Shown here one piece after another: positions 1 to 8,826 of a stretch of 64,000 bases of DNA. Both the position numbers and the translations under genes were made by a program. Positions within the stretch are counted from its first letter, which is position 1. Each line of letters starts with the position of its first letter. Below the pieces are notes generated by a model. It was not told the DNA's origin, searched no databases, and saw nothing but the letters and a program-made list of their open reading frames with translations. Source of the stretch: Pseudomonadota bacterium (GTDB taxonomy: Bacteria > Pseudomonadota > Alphaproteobacteria > Rhizobiales > Xanthobacteraceae); contig JAFAGM010000019.1 of assembly GCA_023422775.1 (NCBI GenBank), forward strand, positions 1 to 64,000, given 5' to 3'.

Positions 1-60
1 GTTATAAGCCGTAAAGCCACTGCGCAGGGAAGGCCGGAGTGTTTCCGCTGAACCTGTATG

Positions 61-121
61 CTCGTGTGCGCGTTTTTCTGTGCGCAACTGCACACGAGAC
101 CGCGGGTGCAGCGTGCACCCG
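61..121. repeat. Stacked-hairpin intergenic repeat
   Basis: Two inverted repeats lie side by side. CTCGTGTGC at 61-69 pairs with GCACACGAG at 90-98, and CGGGTGCA at 103-110 pairs with TGCACCCG at 114-121 around a 3-base loop. No gene is seen in positions 1-371. The block looks like a dispersed intergenic element of the Bradyrhizobium type; that assignment is from memory of such genomes and was not searched. Confidence 0.5.
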
Positions 122-212
122 GTCTTCTCTGCGCCCTCGGATTTTCTGGAGGGCAAGGTCAAGAGCAAACCTCGGGCGCAACGCGTCGCGAGAATGAGAA
201 CATATGTCGCCC

Positions 213-290
213 CGTCATTGCGAGCGCAGCGAAGCAATCCATCTATCCCCTTGCCGAGACGTGGATTGCTTCGCTCCGCTCGCAATGACG
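213..290. repeat. REP-like palindromic repeat, copy 1
   Basis: A 78-bp palindrome begins CGTCATTGCGAGCGCAGCGA and ends with its near-perfect inverse complement, CGCTCGCAATGACG, around a short variable centre. The same element recurs at 1903-1979, so it is a dispersed repeat. It lies downstream of the tctA stop and could fold in the tctA mRNA as a 3' structure. Confidence 0.85.
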
Positions 291-371
291 CCGATGGGCC
301 GCCGCGTACTGGATCCCCCGCCGCTCGCCGAAGGCGAGACCCGTTGGCATGGAACGACGATCTGCGCCGGA

Positions 372-1883
372 CTACGTCCTCGCCGGCACCAGCATGCGCC
401 TGACGCTGCCGAACGCCTTGTCGATCACCGGCCAGAACAACAGCACGATCGCGAGCGTCGTGATCGTGCCGACCAGGCCATTGGACCAGAACACCTTCAT
501 GTCGCCGCCGGAGCCGATCATCGACAGGCGGAACGCATCCTCGGCGCGGTTGCCGAGCACCAGCGCCAGCGTGAACGGCGCCAGCGGAATGCCGATCTTC
601 TTGAAGACGTAGCCGACGACGCCAAAACCCAGCATCAGCCAGATGTCGAACATCGCGTTCTGGATCGCATAGGCGCCGATCGCGCAGGACACCACGATCA
701 TCGGTGCTACCGCTGCGAACGGCACCCGCAGGATGGAGGCAAAGATCGGCACCGTCGTCAGCACCAGCACGAGGCCGACGACGTTGCCGAGATACATAGA
801 GGCGATCAGGCCCCAGACGAAATCCTTGTGCTCGACGAACAGCAACGGTCCGGGGTTGAGGCCCCACACCATCAGGCCACCGAGCAGGATCGCCGCCGTG
901 CCCGAACCGGGAATGCCGAGCGCCAGCATCGGCAGCAGCGCCGCGGTGCCGGAGGCGTGCGCCGCGGTTTCCGGCGCGAACACGCCCTCGATGCGGCCCT
1001 TGCCAAAACTGTCCTGGTCCTTGGAGAAGCGCTTGGCGAGGTTGTAGCCCATGAAGGACGCGGCAATCGCGCCGCCCGGCGTGATGCCGAGCCAGCAGCC
1101 GATGAACGAGGAACGAAACAGCGTCACCCAGTATTGCGGCAGGTCCCTCCAGACCGACAGCACCACGCGCAGCGAGATGGCGGCGGCGTGGCCGCGCAGC
1201 GCCAGCCGCTCTTCCATGGTCAGGAGGATTTCGCTGATGCCGAACAGGCCGATGACGGCGACCAGGAAGTTGACGCCGCGCAAGAGTTCCGCCGAACCGA
1301 ATGTCATGCGCAACTGGCCGGACACGGTGTCCATCCCGATGCCGGCGAGCAGCAGGCCGAGCGACATCGAAATCACCGTCTTGTGCTTGGCCTCGCGGCC
1401 GAGGCCGACGAACGAGCAGAAGGTCAGAAGATACACCGCGAAGAATTCCGGCGGACCGAATTTGAGCGCGAACGACGAGATCATCGGCGCCAGGAACGTG
1501 ATCAGCATGACCGCGACCAGCGAGCCGATGAACGACGAGGTGAAGGCCGCGGTCAGCGCTTCCGCCGCCCTGCCCTGTTGCGCCATCGGATAGCCGTCGA
1601 ACGTGGTCGCCACCGACCATGCTTCGCCGGGGATGTTGAACAGGATCGAGGTGATGGCGCCGCCGAACAGTGCCCCCCAGTAAATGCACGACAGCATCAC
1701 GATCGCCGAGGTCGGATCCATCGTGAATGTCAGCGGCAGCAGGATCGCTACGCCGTTGGGGCCGCCGAGGCCGGGCAGCACGCCGACGAAGATGCCGAGC
1801 ACCAGCCCGAGCATCATCAGCAGCAGCGTTTTCCACGTCAGCAGCACGGCGAAGCCGTGCATCAAGAGGCTGAGGGCTTCCAT
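372..1883 (-). CDS. tctA: TctA-family large membrane subunit of a tripartite tricarboxylate transporter
   Basis: About 503 residues, the usual TctA length, in many hydrophobic segments. The N-terminal third carries the family Gly-rich stretch GLGGPNGVAILLPL and the segment LFNIPGEAWSVATTFDGYPM; a second Gly-rich loop, ALGIPGSGTAAILLGGLM, lies in the C-terminal half. The protein is the inner-membrane channel of a secondary, ion-driven uptake system that works with a small TctB and a periplasmic TctC. It follows tctB on the same strand with a 117-bp gap that holds a palindromic repeat. The ATG at 1883 was chosen over a TTG one codon upstream. The substrate cannot be read from sequence. Confidence 0.93.
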   Translation of the reverse strand: MEALSLLMHGFAVLLTWKTLLLMMLGLVLGIFVGVLPGLGGPNGVAILLPLTFTMDPTSAIVMLSCIYWGALFGGAITSILFNIPGEAWSVATTFDGYPMAQQGRAAEALTAAFTSSFIGSLVAVMLITFLAPMISSFALKFGPPEFFAVYLLTFCSFVGLGREAKHKTVISMSLGLLLAGIGMDTVSGQLRMTFGSAELLRGVNFLVAVIGLFGISEILLTMEERLALRGHAAAISLRVVLSVWRDLPQYWVTLFRSSFIGCWLGITPGGAIAASFMGYNLAKRFSKDQDSFGKGRIEGVFAPETAAHASGTAALLPMLALGIPGSGTAAILLGGLMVWGLNPGPLLFVEHKDFVWGLIASMYLGNVVGLVLVLTTVPIFASILRVPFAAVAPMIVVSCAIGAYAIQNAMFDIWLMLGFGVVGYVFKKIGIPLAPFTLALVLGNRAEDAFRLSMIGSGGDMKVFWSNGLVGTITTLAIVLLFWPVIDKAFGSVRRMLVPART

Positions 1884-1902
1884 CAATCGATTCCCGGAAT
1901 TT

Positions 1903-1979
1903 CGTCATTGCGAGCGCAGCGAAGCAATCCACACTTGCTATGCGGCCTCATGGATTGCTTCGCTGCGCTCGCAATGACG
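1903..1979. repeat. REP-like palindromic repeat, copy 2
   Basis: This is the same element as 213-290, with identical arms and a different centre. It fills most of the gap between tctB and tctA on the transcribed strand, so the strong stem would form inside the tctBA transcript and could dampen tctA expression or protect the upstream mRNA. Confidence 0.85.
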
Positions 1980-2000
1980 GAAGAAGTCATGCCGATCCTG

Positions 2001-2543
2001 TCAGCGGCCGAGCGCCGCTTCGAGCGGGCCCTTTGGCATGATGACGTCGAAGGCGACGTCGAAGGTGATGAACATCACGGCGGTGAACACGAAGGCGGTG
2101 AGCAGCGATTTCCACAGCGCGATCTTGCCGACCACGCGCATGAAACCCGCGATCAGCAGGAAGCTCGCGACATAGAGCCCGAGGAACTGCATGGCCAGGC
2201 AAAACAGCAGCGTCGGCACGAACACCGCCAGCACGCGGCGAAGTTGCGCCCGCGTCACGAAGACCTCGGCAGCCTCCTTGCGCGACAGGAACGCTGCGGC
2301 CAGGCCATAGAGGCTGGCGCCGGCGAGGATCACCGAGAGATAGAATGGAAAATAGCCGGACTGCGGGCCGGTCGATTCCCAACCGGCGCCCGTGCGCCAG
2401 TTGTCGTAGCCGAGCGTCAGCGCCAGCGCCAGCAGCATGAGCGAGACAACCGCGTCGGCGGCGCGAATGCTGGTCACCGCGGGCGAATTGGCTTCGGGCG
2501 CGGTCGGATCTTCGACAACGATTTCGATATCGGTATTGGACAT
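2001..2543 (-). CDS. tctB: TctB-family small membrane subunit of a tripartite tricarboxylate transporter
   Basis: A 180-residue protein with a charged N-terminus of about 30 residues and four predicted membrane segments, two of them flanking residues 65-85 and 115-150. Size, topology and position directly upstream of tctA fit the poorly conserved TctB partner. It follows mtnA by 60 bp on the same strand, so mtnP-mtnA-tctB-tctA could be one transcript. Sequence conservation in TctB is weak, so much of the assignment rests on context. Confidence 0.85.
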   Translation of the reverse strand: MSNTDIEIVVEDPTAPEANSPAVTSIRAADAVVSLMLLALALTLGYDNWRTGAGWESTGPQSGYFPFYLSVILAGASLYGLAAAFLSRKEAAEVFVTRAQLRRVLAVFVPTLLFCLAMQFLGLYVASFLLIAGFMRVVGKIALWKSLLTAFVFTAVMFITFDVAFDVIMPKGPLEAALGR

Positions 2544-2603
2544 GGAGGTGATGCACCCGGAAGCAACGGCGTGGGCACGGATTACGTGCCGCTGCCGCCG
2601 GCG

Positions 2604-3707
2604 TCAATGACCCGCGCTGCGCTCCGGGAATGCGCTCGCAAGTGCAGCACGCTCGGGGCGAAGCAGGCCGCGTTCGGTGATCAGCCCCGTCACGAGGCGC
2701 GCCGGCGTGACATCGAAGGCGTAATTGGCCACGGGCGAGCCCTCGGGAACCACGCGCACGGTCTCGACCCGCCCGTCGGCGGTGCGGCCGGTCATGGTCG
2801 CGACCTCCTCGGTGCCGCGCTGCTCGATTGGAATCTGGCTGACACCGTCTCCGATACTAAAGTCGATGGTCGGCGACGGCAGTGCAACATAGAACGGCAC
2901 GGCGTTGTCGTGGGCGGCGAGCGCCTTCAGATAGGTACCGATCTTGTTGCAGACATCGCCATTGGCGGTCACCCGGTCGGTGCCGACAATCGCGAGATCG
3001 ACCATCCGGTGCTGCATCAGATGGCCGCCGGTGTTATCGGCGATGACGGTATGGGGCACGCCGTGGTGGCCGAGTTCCCAGGCGGTCAGCGAAGCGCCCT
3101 GATTGCGCGGCCTTGTCTCGTCGACCCACACATGGACCTTCAGGCCACGATCGTGCGCCTGATAGATCGGCGCCGTAGCCGTGCCCCAATCGACGGTCGC
3201 CAGCCAGCCGGCATTGCAGTGCGTCAGGATGTTCACGGGCTCGCCCGGCGCCTTCGCGGCGACGACCTGCTCGATCAGCGCCAGGCCATGCCGGCCGATC
3301 TCGCGGTTGATTGCGACATCCTCCTCGGCGATCTCAGCGGCGCGGGCATAGGCGATTTGCACGCGCTGGGACGGCGCCGCCGGCCTGAGTGCGCACTTCA
3401 TCTCGTCGAGCGCCCATTTCAGGTTGATCGCCGTCGGTCGCGTCGCGATCAGCAATTCGCAGGCGCGATCGATGCCGACGTCGGAACGGTCGTCCCGCAT
3501 CGCCAGCGCCATCCCGTAAGCGGCGGTGGCGCCGATCAGGGGTGCACCACGGACCAGCATGGTGCGAATGGCGTCTGCTGCCGCGTCGGCTGTATCGAGG
3601 CGCGCGATCACGAATTCATGGGGCAGGCGCCGCTGGTCGATCGCACCGACCGACCAGCCGTCCGCCTCGAGCCAGATGCTGCGGAAATGCCGGCCATCGA
3701 CCTTCAT
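2604..3707 (-). CDS. mtnA: S-methyl-5-thioribose-1-phosphate isomerase
   Basis: Converts 5-methylthioribose-1-phosphate to 5-methylthioribulose-1-phosphate. The 367-residue protein has the family marks: RGAPLIGATAAYGMAL in the N-terminal region, the NILTHCNAGWLATVDWGTA stretch with the catalytic cysteine, and the VGTDRVTANGDVCNKIGTYL segment with the catalytic aspartate. The ATG at 3707 overlaps the mtnP stop by 4 bp (ATGA), indicating translational coupling. An open frame continues upstream but only as a shadow of mtnP. Together with mtnP and the divergent aldolase it forms a short methylthioadenosine route. Confidence 0.95.
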   Translation of the reverse strand: MKVDGRHFRSIWLEADGWSVGAIDQRRLPHEFVIARLDTADAAADAIRTMLVRGAPLIGATAAYGMALAMRDDRSDVGIDRACELLIATRPTAINLKWALDEMKCALRPAAPSQRVQIAYARAAEIAEEDVAINREIGRHGLALIEQVVAAKAPGEPVNILTHCNAGWLATVDWGTATAPIYQAHDRGLKVHVWVDETRPRNQGASLTAWELGHHGVPHTVIADNTGGHLMQHRMVDLAIVGTDRVTANGDVCNKIGTYLKALAAHDNAVPFYVALPSPTIDFSIGDGVSQIPIEQRGTEEVATMTGRTADGRVETVRVVPEGSPVANYAFDVTPARLVTGLITERGLLRPERAALASAFPERSAGH

Positions 3708-4579
3708 GACCTCAACACCCGTCCGGCAACGGCGTCGAGTTTGACGAGCAGTTTGGGATCGCGCGCCTCCGGCGCCGTGATCAGAGCGGTGTCGAGCACC
3801 CGGTCCGATCCAACCGGACACGGCTCATGCTGGCGCGGAAAATCGCGGGCCAAACGCCCGACCAGCGCTTTCGCCTTGCTGGCGTTCGAGTTCAGCACGC
3901 GAATGATGTCCTGCACGGTGACCGCGTCGTGGTCGGGATGCCAGCAATCGAAATCGGTGACCATCGCCACGCTGGCGTAGCAGATCTCGGCCTCGCGGGC
4001 GAGCTTGGCCTCCGGCATGTTGGTCATGCCGATCACGGAATAGCCTTGCGCCTTGTAGCTCAGGCTCTCGGCGAGGCTGGAGAATTGCGGGCCTTCCATG
4101 CAAACATAAGTTCCGCCCTGCACCGCCGCTATGCCCTCGGTCTTGGCGGCGGCCGCGAGATGCACGTGCAGGCGCGGCGATACCGGGTGAGCCATCGAGA
4201 CATGGGCCACGCAGCCCCTGCCGAAGAACGAGTTCTCACGCTTGAGGGTACGGTCCACGAACTGATCGACCAGCACGAAGGTTCCGGGTGTCAACTCCTC
4301 CTTGAACGAGCCGCAGGCCGACAGCGATACGAGATCGGTCACGCCCGCCCGCTTCAGCACGTCGATATTGGCGCGGTAGTTGATGTCGGAGGGCGACAGC
4401 ACATGTCCCTTGCCGTGGCGCGGCAGGAACACGACCGGCAGACCATCGATGACGCCGCGAGTCACGGCTGCGGACGGCTCGCCCCAGGGGCTTTCGATGG
4501 CCTCGTCGCGGACGTCTTCCAGACCCGGCAGGTCGTAGATGCCGGATCCGCCGATGATGCCAAGCACGGCGCTCGTCAT
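3704..4579 (-). CDS. mtnP: S-methyl-5'-thioadenosine phosphorylase
   Basis: Phosphorolysis of methylthioadenosine to adenine and methylthioribose-1-phosphate. The protein has 291 residues, as usual for MtnP of the purine nucleoside phosphorylase II family. It shows GIIGGSGIYDLPGL at the N-terminus, FLPRHGKGHVLSPSDINYRA for phosphate and substrate binding, TYVCMEGPQFSSLAES, and GMTNMPEAKLAREAEICYA. The ATG at 4579 was chosen because GGAGAAG lies just upstream; an in-frame start 15 bp earlier is possible. It is the first gene of mtnP-mtnA-tctB-tctA and is divergent from the aldolase gene, with about 90 bp between them for promoters. Confidence 0.95.
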   Translation of the reverse strand: MTSAVLGIIGGSGIYDLPGLEDVRDEAIESPWGEPSAAVTRGVIDGLPVVFLPRHGKGHVLSPSDINYRANIDVLKRAGVTDLVSLSACGSFKEELTPGTFVLVDQFVDRTLKRENSFFGRGCVAHVSMAHPVSPRLHVHLAAAAKTEGIAAVQGGTYVCMEGPQFSSLAESLSYKAQGYSVIGMTNMPEAKLAREAEICYASVAMVTDFDCWHPDHDAVTVQDIIRVLNSNASKAKALVGRLARDFPRQHEPCPVGSDRVLDTALITAPEARDPKLLVKLDAVAGRVLRS

Positions 4580-4671
4580 GACTTCTCCATCCAACTCTCT
4601 TCACAGAGATGTTCGACTATACTGCGAAGCAATAATCAAGCATTGTCCGCAGGTTGCAAGAGGGCGTTGAA

Positions 4672-5322
4672 ATGCTGACGAAGGAAGACAGGGAAAAGCG
4701 TCAATCCATCATCGATGCCTGCCTGCGCATGAATGCGCTCGGCATCAACCAGGGGACGTCGGGCAATATCAGCCTGCGCCACGGCGAGGGCATGCTGGTC
4801 ACGCCGACGAGCACGCCGTATGAGGCGATGCAGCCTGAGCAGATCGTCTACATGCATCTCGACGGTTCGCACGATCCTGCCCAGCGCCCGTCGAGCGAGT
4901 GGCGGTTTCACCGCGACATCCTCAAGGCTCGCGCAGACGTGAACGCCGTCGTCCACGCCCACCCGCCCTACTCGACCATGCTGGCGATCATGGGCATGGA
5001 GATTCCACCGGTGCATTACATGGTCGCCTGCGCCGGCGGCGACACCATCCGCTGCGCACCCTACGCGACCTTCGGCACCCAGGAACTGTCGGAACATGCC
5101 GTTCGCGCGCTCGAAGGCAGGCTGGCCTGCCTGCTCAGGCATCACGGCATGATCGCGATCGGGCCTTCGCTGCCAAAGGCGATGTGGCTCGCGGTCGAGG
5201 TCGAAAACCTGGCGCGGCAGTATCACGGCTGCCTGCAGATCGGCACGCCGCCATTGCTATCGAAAGAGGAGATCGAGAGGGTCCGCGTCCGCATGGCCGG
5301 ATACGGCCACGCGGACGAGTGA
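4672..5322 (+). CDS. Class II aldolase, probable methylthioribulose-1-phosphate aldolase
   Basis: A 216-residue zinc-dependent aldolase of the fuculose-1-phosphate aldolase/AraD family. Visible are NQGTSGNISLRHGEGMLVTP (phosphate binding), the acidic PSSEWRFHRDIL, the zinc pair in VVHAHPPYSTML, and a third His in LLRHHGMIAIG. Being divergent from mtnP-mtnA, it most likely cleaves methylthioribulose-1-phosphate to dihydroxyacetone phosphate and methylthioacetaldehyde, as in the DHAP shunt known from Rhodospirillum and relatives. Substrate assignment is by context; fuculose- or ribulose-phosphate aldolase remains possible. The ATG at 4672 has AGAGGG upstream; a TTG six codons earlier is less likely. 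Confidence 0.85.
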   Translation: MLTKEDREKRQSIIDACLRMNALGINQGTSGNISLRHGEGMLVTPTSTPYEAMQPEQIVYMHLDGSHDPAQRPSSEWRFHRDILKARADVNAVVHAHPPYSTMLAIMGMEIPPVHYMVACAGGDTIRCAPYATFGTQELSEHAVRALEGRLACLLRHHGMIAIGPSLPKAMWLAVEVENLARQYHGCLQIGTPPLLSKEEIERVRVRMAGYGHADE

Positions 5323-5351
5323 GAGCGATATGCTTGGCGCGAGGAAGCGTG

Positions 5352-6338
5352 TTACTTCGCGACGAAGCCCGCTTCGTTCATCAGCGACGCGTTGAGCTTG
5401 TCATCCTCTTCGAGGAATTTCAGCATATCCTTGCCGGTGAGGAAGATCGGCTTCAGCGCCTGCTTCTCCATGTATTCCTTGTACTCCGGCGTCTGCGTCA
5501 CCTTCTGGAACAGGTCGACATAGAACGCCTGCTGCTCGGGTGTCACCTTGCCGGGCAGGAACATCGCGCGCAGCATCAGGTACTGCACGTCGAGCCCCTC
5601 CTCCTTGCAGGTCGGGACGTCGTTCCACGATTGCGTTTCGGTGACCTTGGTCTTGTAGGAGATGCGCTCCTTGTCGAACACGCAGAGCGCGCGGACCTGG
5701 CCGGCGCGCCAGACTTCGAGATTTTCGGAAGGGTTGTTGACGTTGGCTTCGGTGTGCTTGCCGACCAGTTGCGTCGCCGCCTCGCCGCCGGACTTGTACG
5801 GCAGATAGGAGAACTTCGCGCCGGTCTTCTGCTCCATGAACACGGTCAGCACATGATCCTCGCGCTTGGAGCCGGTGCCGCCCATCTTGAACGGGGAGCC
5901 GGCCGCCTTGGCGGCTGCGATGAAATCCTTCACCGTCTTGGGTCCCTCGGCATTGTCCCACAACACGAACTGGTCGAGCGCCACGACGGACACCGGGGTA
6001 AGATCGCGCCAGTTGAACGGAATTTTCGCCGACAGCGGCAGCATGTAGATCAGCGAATAGGCAATCAAAACCTTGTTGGGGTCGCCGTCGCTGGACTTCA
6101 TGTACATCAGCGCCTCGGCACCCGACGCGCCGCCCTTCAGCGACACCACCATCGGCTGCTTCATCAGATTGTTCTTCTGGATCGCCGCCTGCATCATCCG
6201 CGCCATCTGGTCGGAGGCGCCGCCGGCGCCGGCTGCGACGACGATTTCAACGGGTTTGGTGGGCTCCCACGCGGCGAACGCCGGCGCGGTTGCGATCATG
6301 GCCGTCAAGGCGGCCGCGGCCTTCAGCATCTGTCCCAC
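5352..6338 (-). CDS. tctC: Bug/TctC-family periplasmic solute-binding protein
   Basis: The tripartite tricarboxylate receptor family binds carboxylates in the periplasm and delivers them to TctAB. A short Sec-type signal with LKAAAALTAMIATAPAFAA precedes the mature start WEPTKPVEIVV, followed by the family motif AGAGGASDQMARMM. The GTG start at 6338 was taken because AGGGAAG lies upstream; an ATG three codons later also works. It is separated from tctBA by the mtn genes and the aldolase, so the transporter operon is split around the MTA genes. Its stop lies 29 bp past the aldolase stop, so the two genes converge. Confidence 0.9.
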   Translation of the reverse strand: MGQMLKAAAALTAMIATAPAFAAWEPTKPVEIVVAAGAGGASDQMARMMQAAIQKNNLMKQPMVVSLKGGASGAEALMYMKSSDGDPNKVLIAYSLIYMLPLSAKIPFNWRDLTPVSVVALDQFVLWDNAEGPKTVKDFIAAAKAAGSPFKMGGTGSKREDHVLTVFMEQKTGAKFSYLPYKSGGEAATQLVGKHTEANVNNPSENLEVWRAGQVRALCVFDKERISYKTKVTETQSWNDVPTCKEEGLDVQYLMLRAMFLPGKVTPEQQAFYVDLFQKVTQTPEYKEYMEKQALKPIFLTGKDMLKFLEEDDKLNASLMNEAGFVAK

Positions 6339-6539
6339 GTGTTTCTTCCCTATGTAATTGGTGTGTTTAGACAATTTGGAGCTGCTTTTGGCTCCATTCT
6401 GCGGGGGAATGCGGGCGAGTTCAAGCTGCACCGCAACCTCGCTGCGTATGACTTTCGCATGAGAATGCGACTTTCGCAAAACAGCGCGGGCTGGCTGGAA
6501 GCCCGCACTTTCATGGAAACTCTCACGCAACCGCGAAGG

Positions 6540-7337
6540 TCATTTACCCTTGAAGTTCGGCGCACGCTTGTTGAGGAACGCATCCATGCCCTCGCGGAAA
6601 TCCTCGCTCATATAGGCGCGCAGGATCAGGTCTTCGCCCTCGTCACGCGACAGCGTCCGCCGGATGCGCCGCACCGCCTCCTTGGTGACCTCGAGCGTGA
6701 TCGGGGCATGGCTTGCAACGAGCTTCGCGGTTTCGTCGGCGCGGCGTTGCAGCGTCGCCACGTCAGGCACCACCTCGTTGAGCAGCCCGAGCGCCAGCGC
6801 TTCGGGGGCCTCGACCAGCCGCGCCTTGAAGATCAGGTCCTTGGTCCGCGCCGGGCCGACCAGCGAAACCAGCCGGGAGATGTTGGACATCGACAGGCAA
6901 TTGCCGAGCGTGCGCGCGATCGGAAAGCCTATCCGCGTGGACTCGGTGCCGATGCGAATGTCGCAGCAAGCGGCGATGCCCGCGCCGCCGCCGGTGCAGG
7001 CCCCGGCAATCGCCGCGATGACGGGCACCCGGCACGCCTCCAGCGCGCCGAGCACGCGGTCGATTCGGGCTTCGTAATCGAGCGCGTCCTGCGCGGTCTT
7101 GAAGGCGCGGAACTGCGAAATGTCCGTACCCGACGCAAACGCCTTGTCGCCCGCGCCGGTCATGATCAGCGCCTTGATCGAGCGATCGTCGTTGATGGTC
7201 TCGCAGATCGCGGCCATCTGCTCGTACATCGCAAAGGTCAGCGCGTTGCGTGCCTGCGGACGGTTGAACGTCAGGCGCGCAATGCCGTCCTCGACGGCGT
7301 AGATCAGGTCTTCGGACGCAGCTACCGGTGCGTTCAT
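6540..7337 (-). CDS. Enoyl-CoA hydratase/isomerase family protein
   Basis: A 265-residue crotonase-fold protein. The CoA/oxyanion regions are visible as AFASGTDISQFRAF and AGACTGGGAGIAACCDIRI, and the C-terminus ends in the usual KRAPNFKGK. The position normally holding the first catalytic Glu is in SMSNISRLVSLVG, without an obvious Glu, so simple hydratase chemistry is uncertain. It lies 42 bp downstream of a serine-glyoxylate aminotransferase gene on the same strand and is probably co-transcribed. The substrate is unknown. Confidence 0.88.
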   Translation of the reverse strand: MNAPVAASEDLIYAVEDGIARLTFNRPQARNALTFAMYEQMAAICETINDDRSIKALIMTGAGDKAFASGTDISQFRAFKTAQDALDYEARIDRVLGALEACRVPVIAAIAGACTGGGAGIAACCDIRIGTESTRIGFPIARTLGNCLSMSNISRLVSLVGPARTKDLIFKARLVEAPEALALGLLNEVVPDVATLQRRADETAKLVASHAPITLEVTKEAVRRIRRTLSRDEGEDLILRAYMSEDFREGMDAFLNKRAPNFKGK

Positions 7338-7379
7338 CGCAGCTCTTTCTGTTGTTGTGTTTCAGCTCGCGAAACCGCC

Positions 7380-8579
7380 TCAGGCCACCGCAGCCTTCGG
7401 CCTCGCGACGACGTCGCGTCCCTTGAGCACGTCCATCGCCGCCAGCACGCCGCCGCTGCGATGCGGCACCTTGGCGAGATCGAGACCCATCTCGACGCCC
7501 GACAGCGTGCCCATCAGCATCAGGTCGTTGAAGTGGCCGATATGGCCGATCCGGAACACCTTGCCCTTGATCTTGTTCAGGCCGGTGCCGAGCGACATGT
7601 CGAAGTTTTCCAGCACCACCTTGCGGAAGTTATCTGCGTCGTGGCCTTCCGGCATGACGACGCCAGTCAGCGCGGGCGAGTGCGCGCCCTGCTCCTGGCA
7701 TTGCGTTTCCAGTTCCCACACCTTGGCGGCTGCGCGCGTCGCAGCGCTGTGGCGTTTGTGCCGGGCGAAGACGTTCTCAAGGCCCTCCTCCTCGAGCATC
7801 TTCACCGCCTCGCGCAATCCGAACAGCAGGTTGGTTGCAGGCGTATAGGGCCAGGTGCCAGCCTTGTTGATGGCGATGACTTCCTGCCAGTCCCAATAGG
7901 AGCGCATGGCCGGGTTCGCCTTCGCCACCGCAAGCGCCTTTTCCGAGATGGCGTTGAAGCCGAGACCCGGCGGCAGCATCAGCCCCTTCTGCGATCCGGC
8001 GACCGAGACGTCGATGCCCCAGGCGTCGTGCTCATATTCCAGCGATCCGAGGCCGGAGATGGTGTCGACCATCAGCAGCGCCGGATGATTGACGCGGTCC
8101 AGAATCTTGCGGACATCCTGCGGATGGGTGACGCAGCCGGTCGAGGTCTCGTTGTGGACCACGCACACGGCCTTGATCTTGTGCGCCTTGTCGGCCGACA
8201 GCCGCGCCTCGATCTGCCCGAGATCGGCGCCGTGGCGCCAGTCGCCGGGAATGAAATCCACTTCGAGCTTGAACTTCTCGGCGATGCCGCGCCATAGCAC
8301 GGCGAACTGCCCGGTCTCGGCCATCAGCACCTTGTCGCCGGGCTGCAGTGTGTTGACGAGGGCCGCCTCCCAGGCGCCGGTGCCCGACGACGGGTAGATG
8401 ATGACAGGCTGTTTGGTGCGGAACACCCGCTGCATGGCGGCGAGCACGGCGTGACCGACCTCGGCAAATTCGGGACCCCGGTGGTCCATGGTCGGCATGT
8501 CCATGGCGCGCAGCACCCGGTCCGGCACGTTGGTCGGTCCCGGAATCTGCAGAAAATGCCTTCCAGTATGCACGGTCAT
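7380..8579 (-). CDS. Serine-glyoxylate (or alanine-glyoxylate) aminotransferase
   Basis: A PLP-dependent class V aminotransferase of about 399 residues. The N-terminus GRHFLQIPGPTNVPDRVLRA is typical of SgaA, IYPSSGTGAWEAALVNTL lines the cofactor site, and the PLP lysine is in VSVAGSQKGLMLPPGLG. It would convert serine and glyoxylate to hydroxypyruvate and glycine in glyoxylate or C1 metabolism. The start ATG at 8579 has GGAAGGA upstream. It leads the pair with the downstream enoyl-CoA hydratase. Alanine or another amino donor is possible. Confidence 0.9.
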   Translation of the reverse strand: MTVHTGRHFLQIPGPTNVPDRVLRAMDMPTMDHRGPEFAEVGHAVLAAMQRVFRTKQPVIIYPSSGTGAWEAALVNTLQPGDKVLMAETGQFAVLWRGIAEKFKLEVDFIPGDWRHGADLGQIEARLSADKAHKIKAVCVVHNETSTGCVTHPQDVRKILDRVNHPALLMVDTISGLGSLEYEHDAWGIDVSVAGSQKGLMLPPGLGFNAISEKALAVAKANPAMRSYWDWQEVIAINKAGTWPYTPATNLLFGLREAVKMLEEEGLENVFARHKRHSAATRAAAKVWELETQCQEQGAHSPALTGVVMPEGHDADNFRKVVLENFDMSLGTGLNKIKGKVFRIGHIGHFNDLMLMGTLSGVEMGLDLAKVPHRSGGVLAAMDVLKGRDVVARPKAAVA

Positions 8580-8826
8580 GGGCGTCCTTCCCGGTATAGC
8601 CTTGGTTTCGCGACGGTCGAATATCACTATTTGGCGGGCTTGTCCCCCGCCCGGCGGCGACCGTCAATGCATAAGAAGCGGGGCTTTGCCTTGCCAAGCC
8701 GGACCCCGGCGGGCAAGAGATTGACCAGCATTCGTCAGGATCAGGGCGATGGCGGCGGCAGTGGCCGAAAATCCGCAAAATTCGTCCAAAACTCGCACCC
8801 ATACCTTGCCACAAAGGAAACCATCC

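Noticed and set aside
204..3980. A plus-strand open frame of more than 1,200 codons opposite tctA, tctB and mtnA
   Set aside because: It is the antisense of clear minus-strand genes, rich in His, Arg and Gln as expected for a shadow frame in GC-rich DNA, with no recognisable domain.
4899..8297. A plus-strand open frame of more than 1,100 codons
   Set aside because: It runs through the aldolase in another frame and antisense to the tctC, crotonase and aminotransferase genes; composition and lack of motifs mark it as a shadow.
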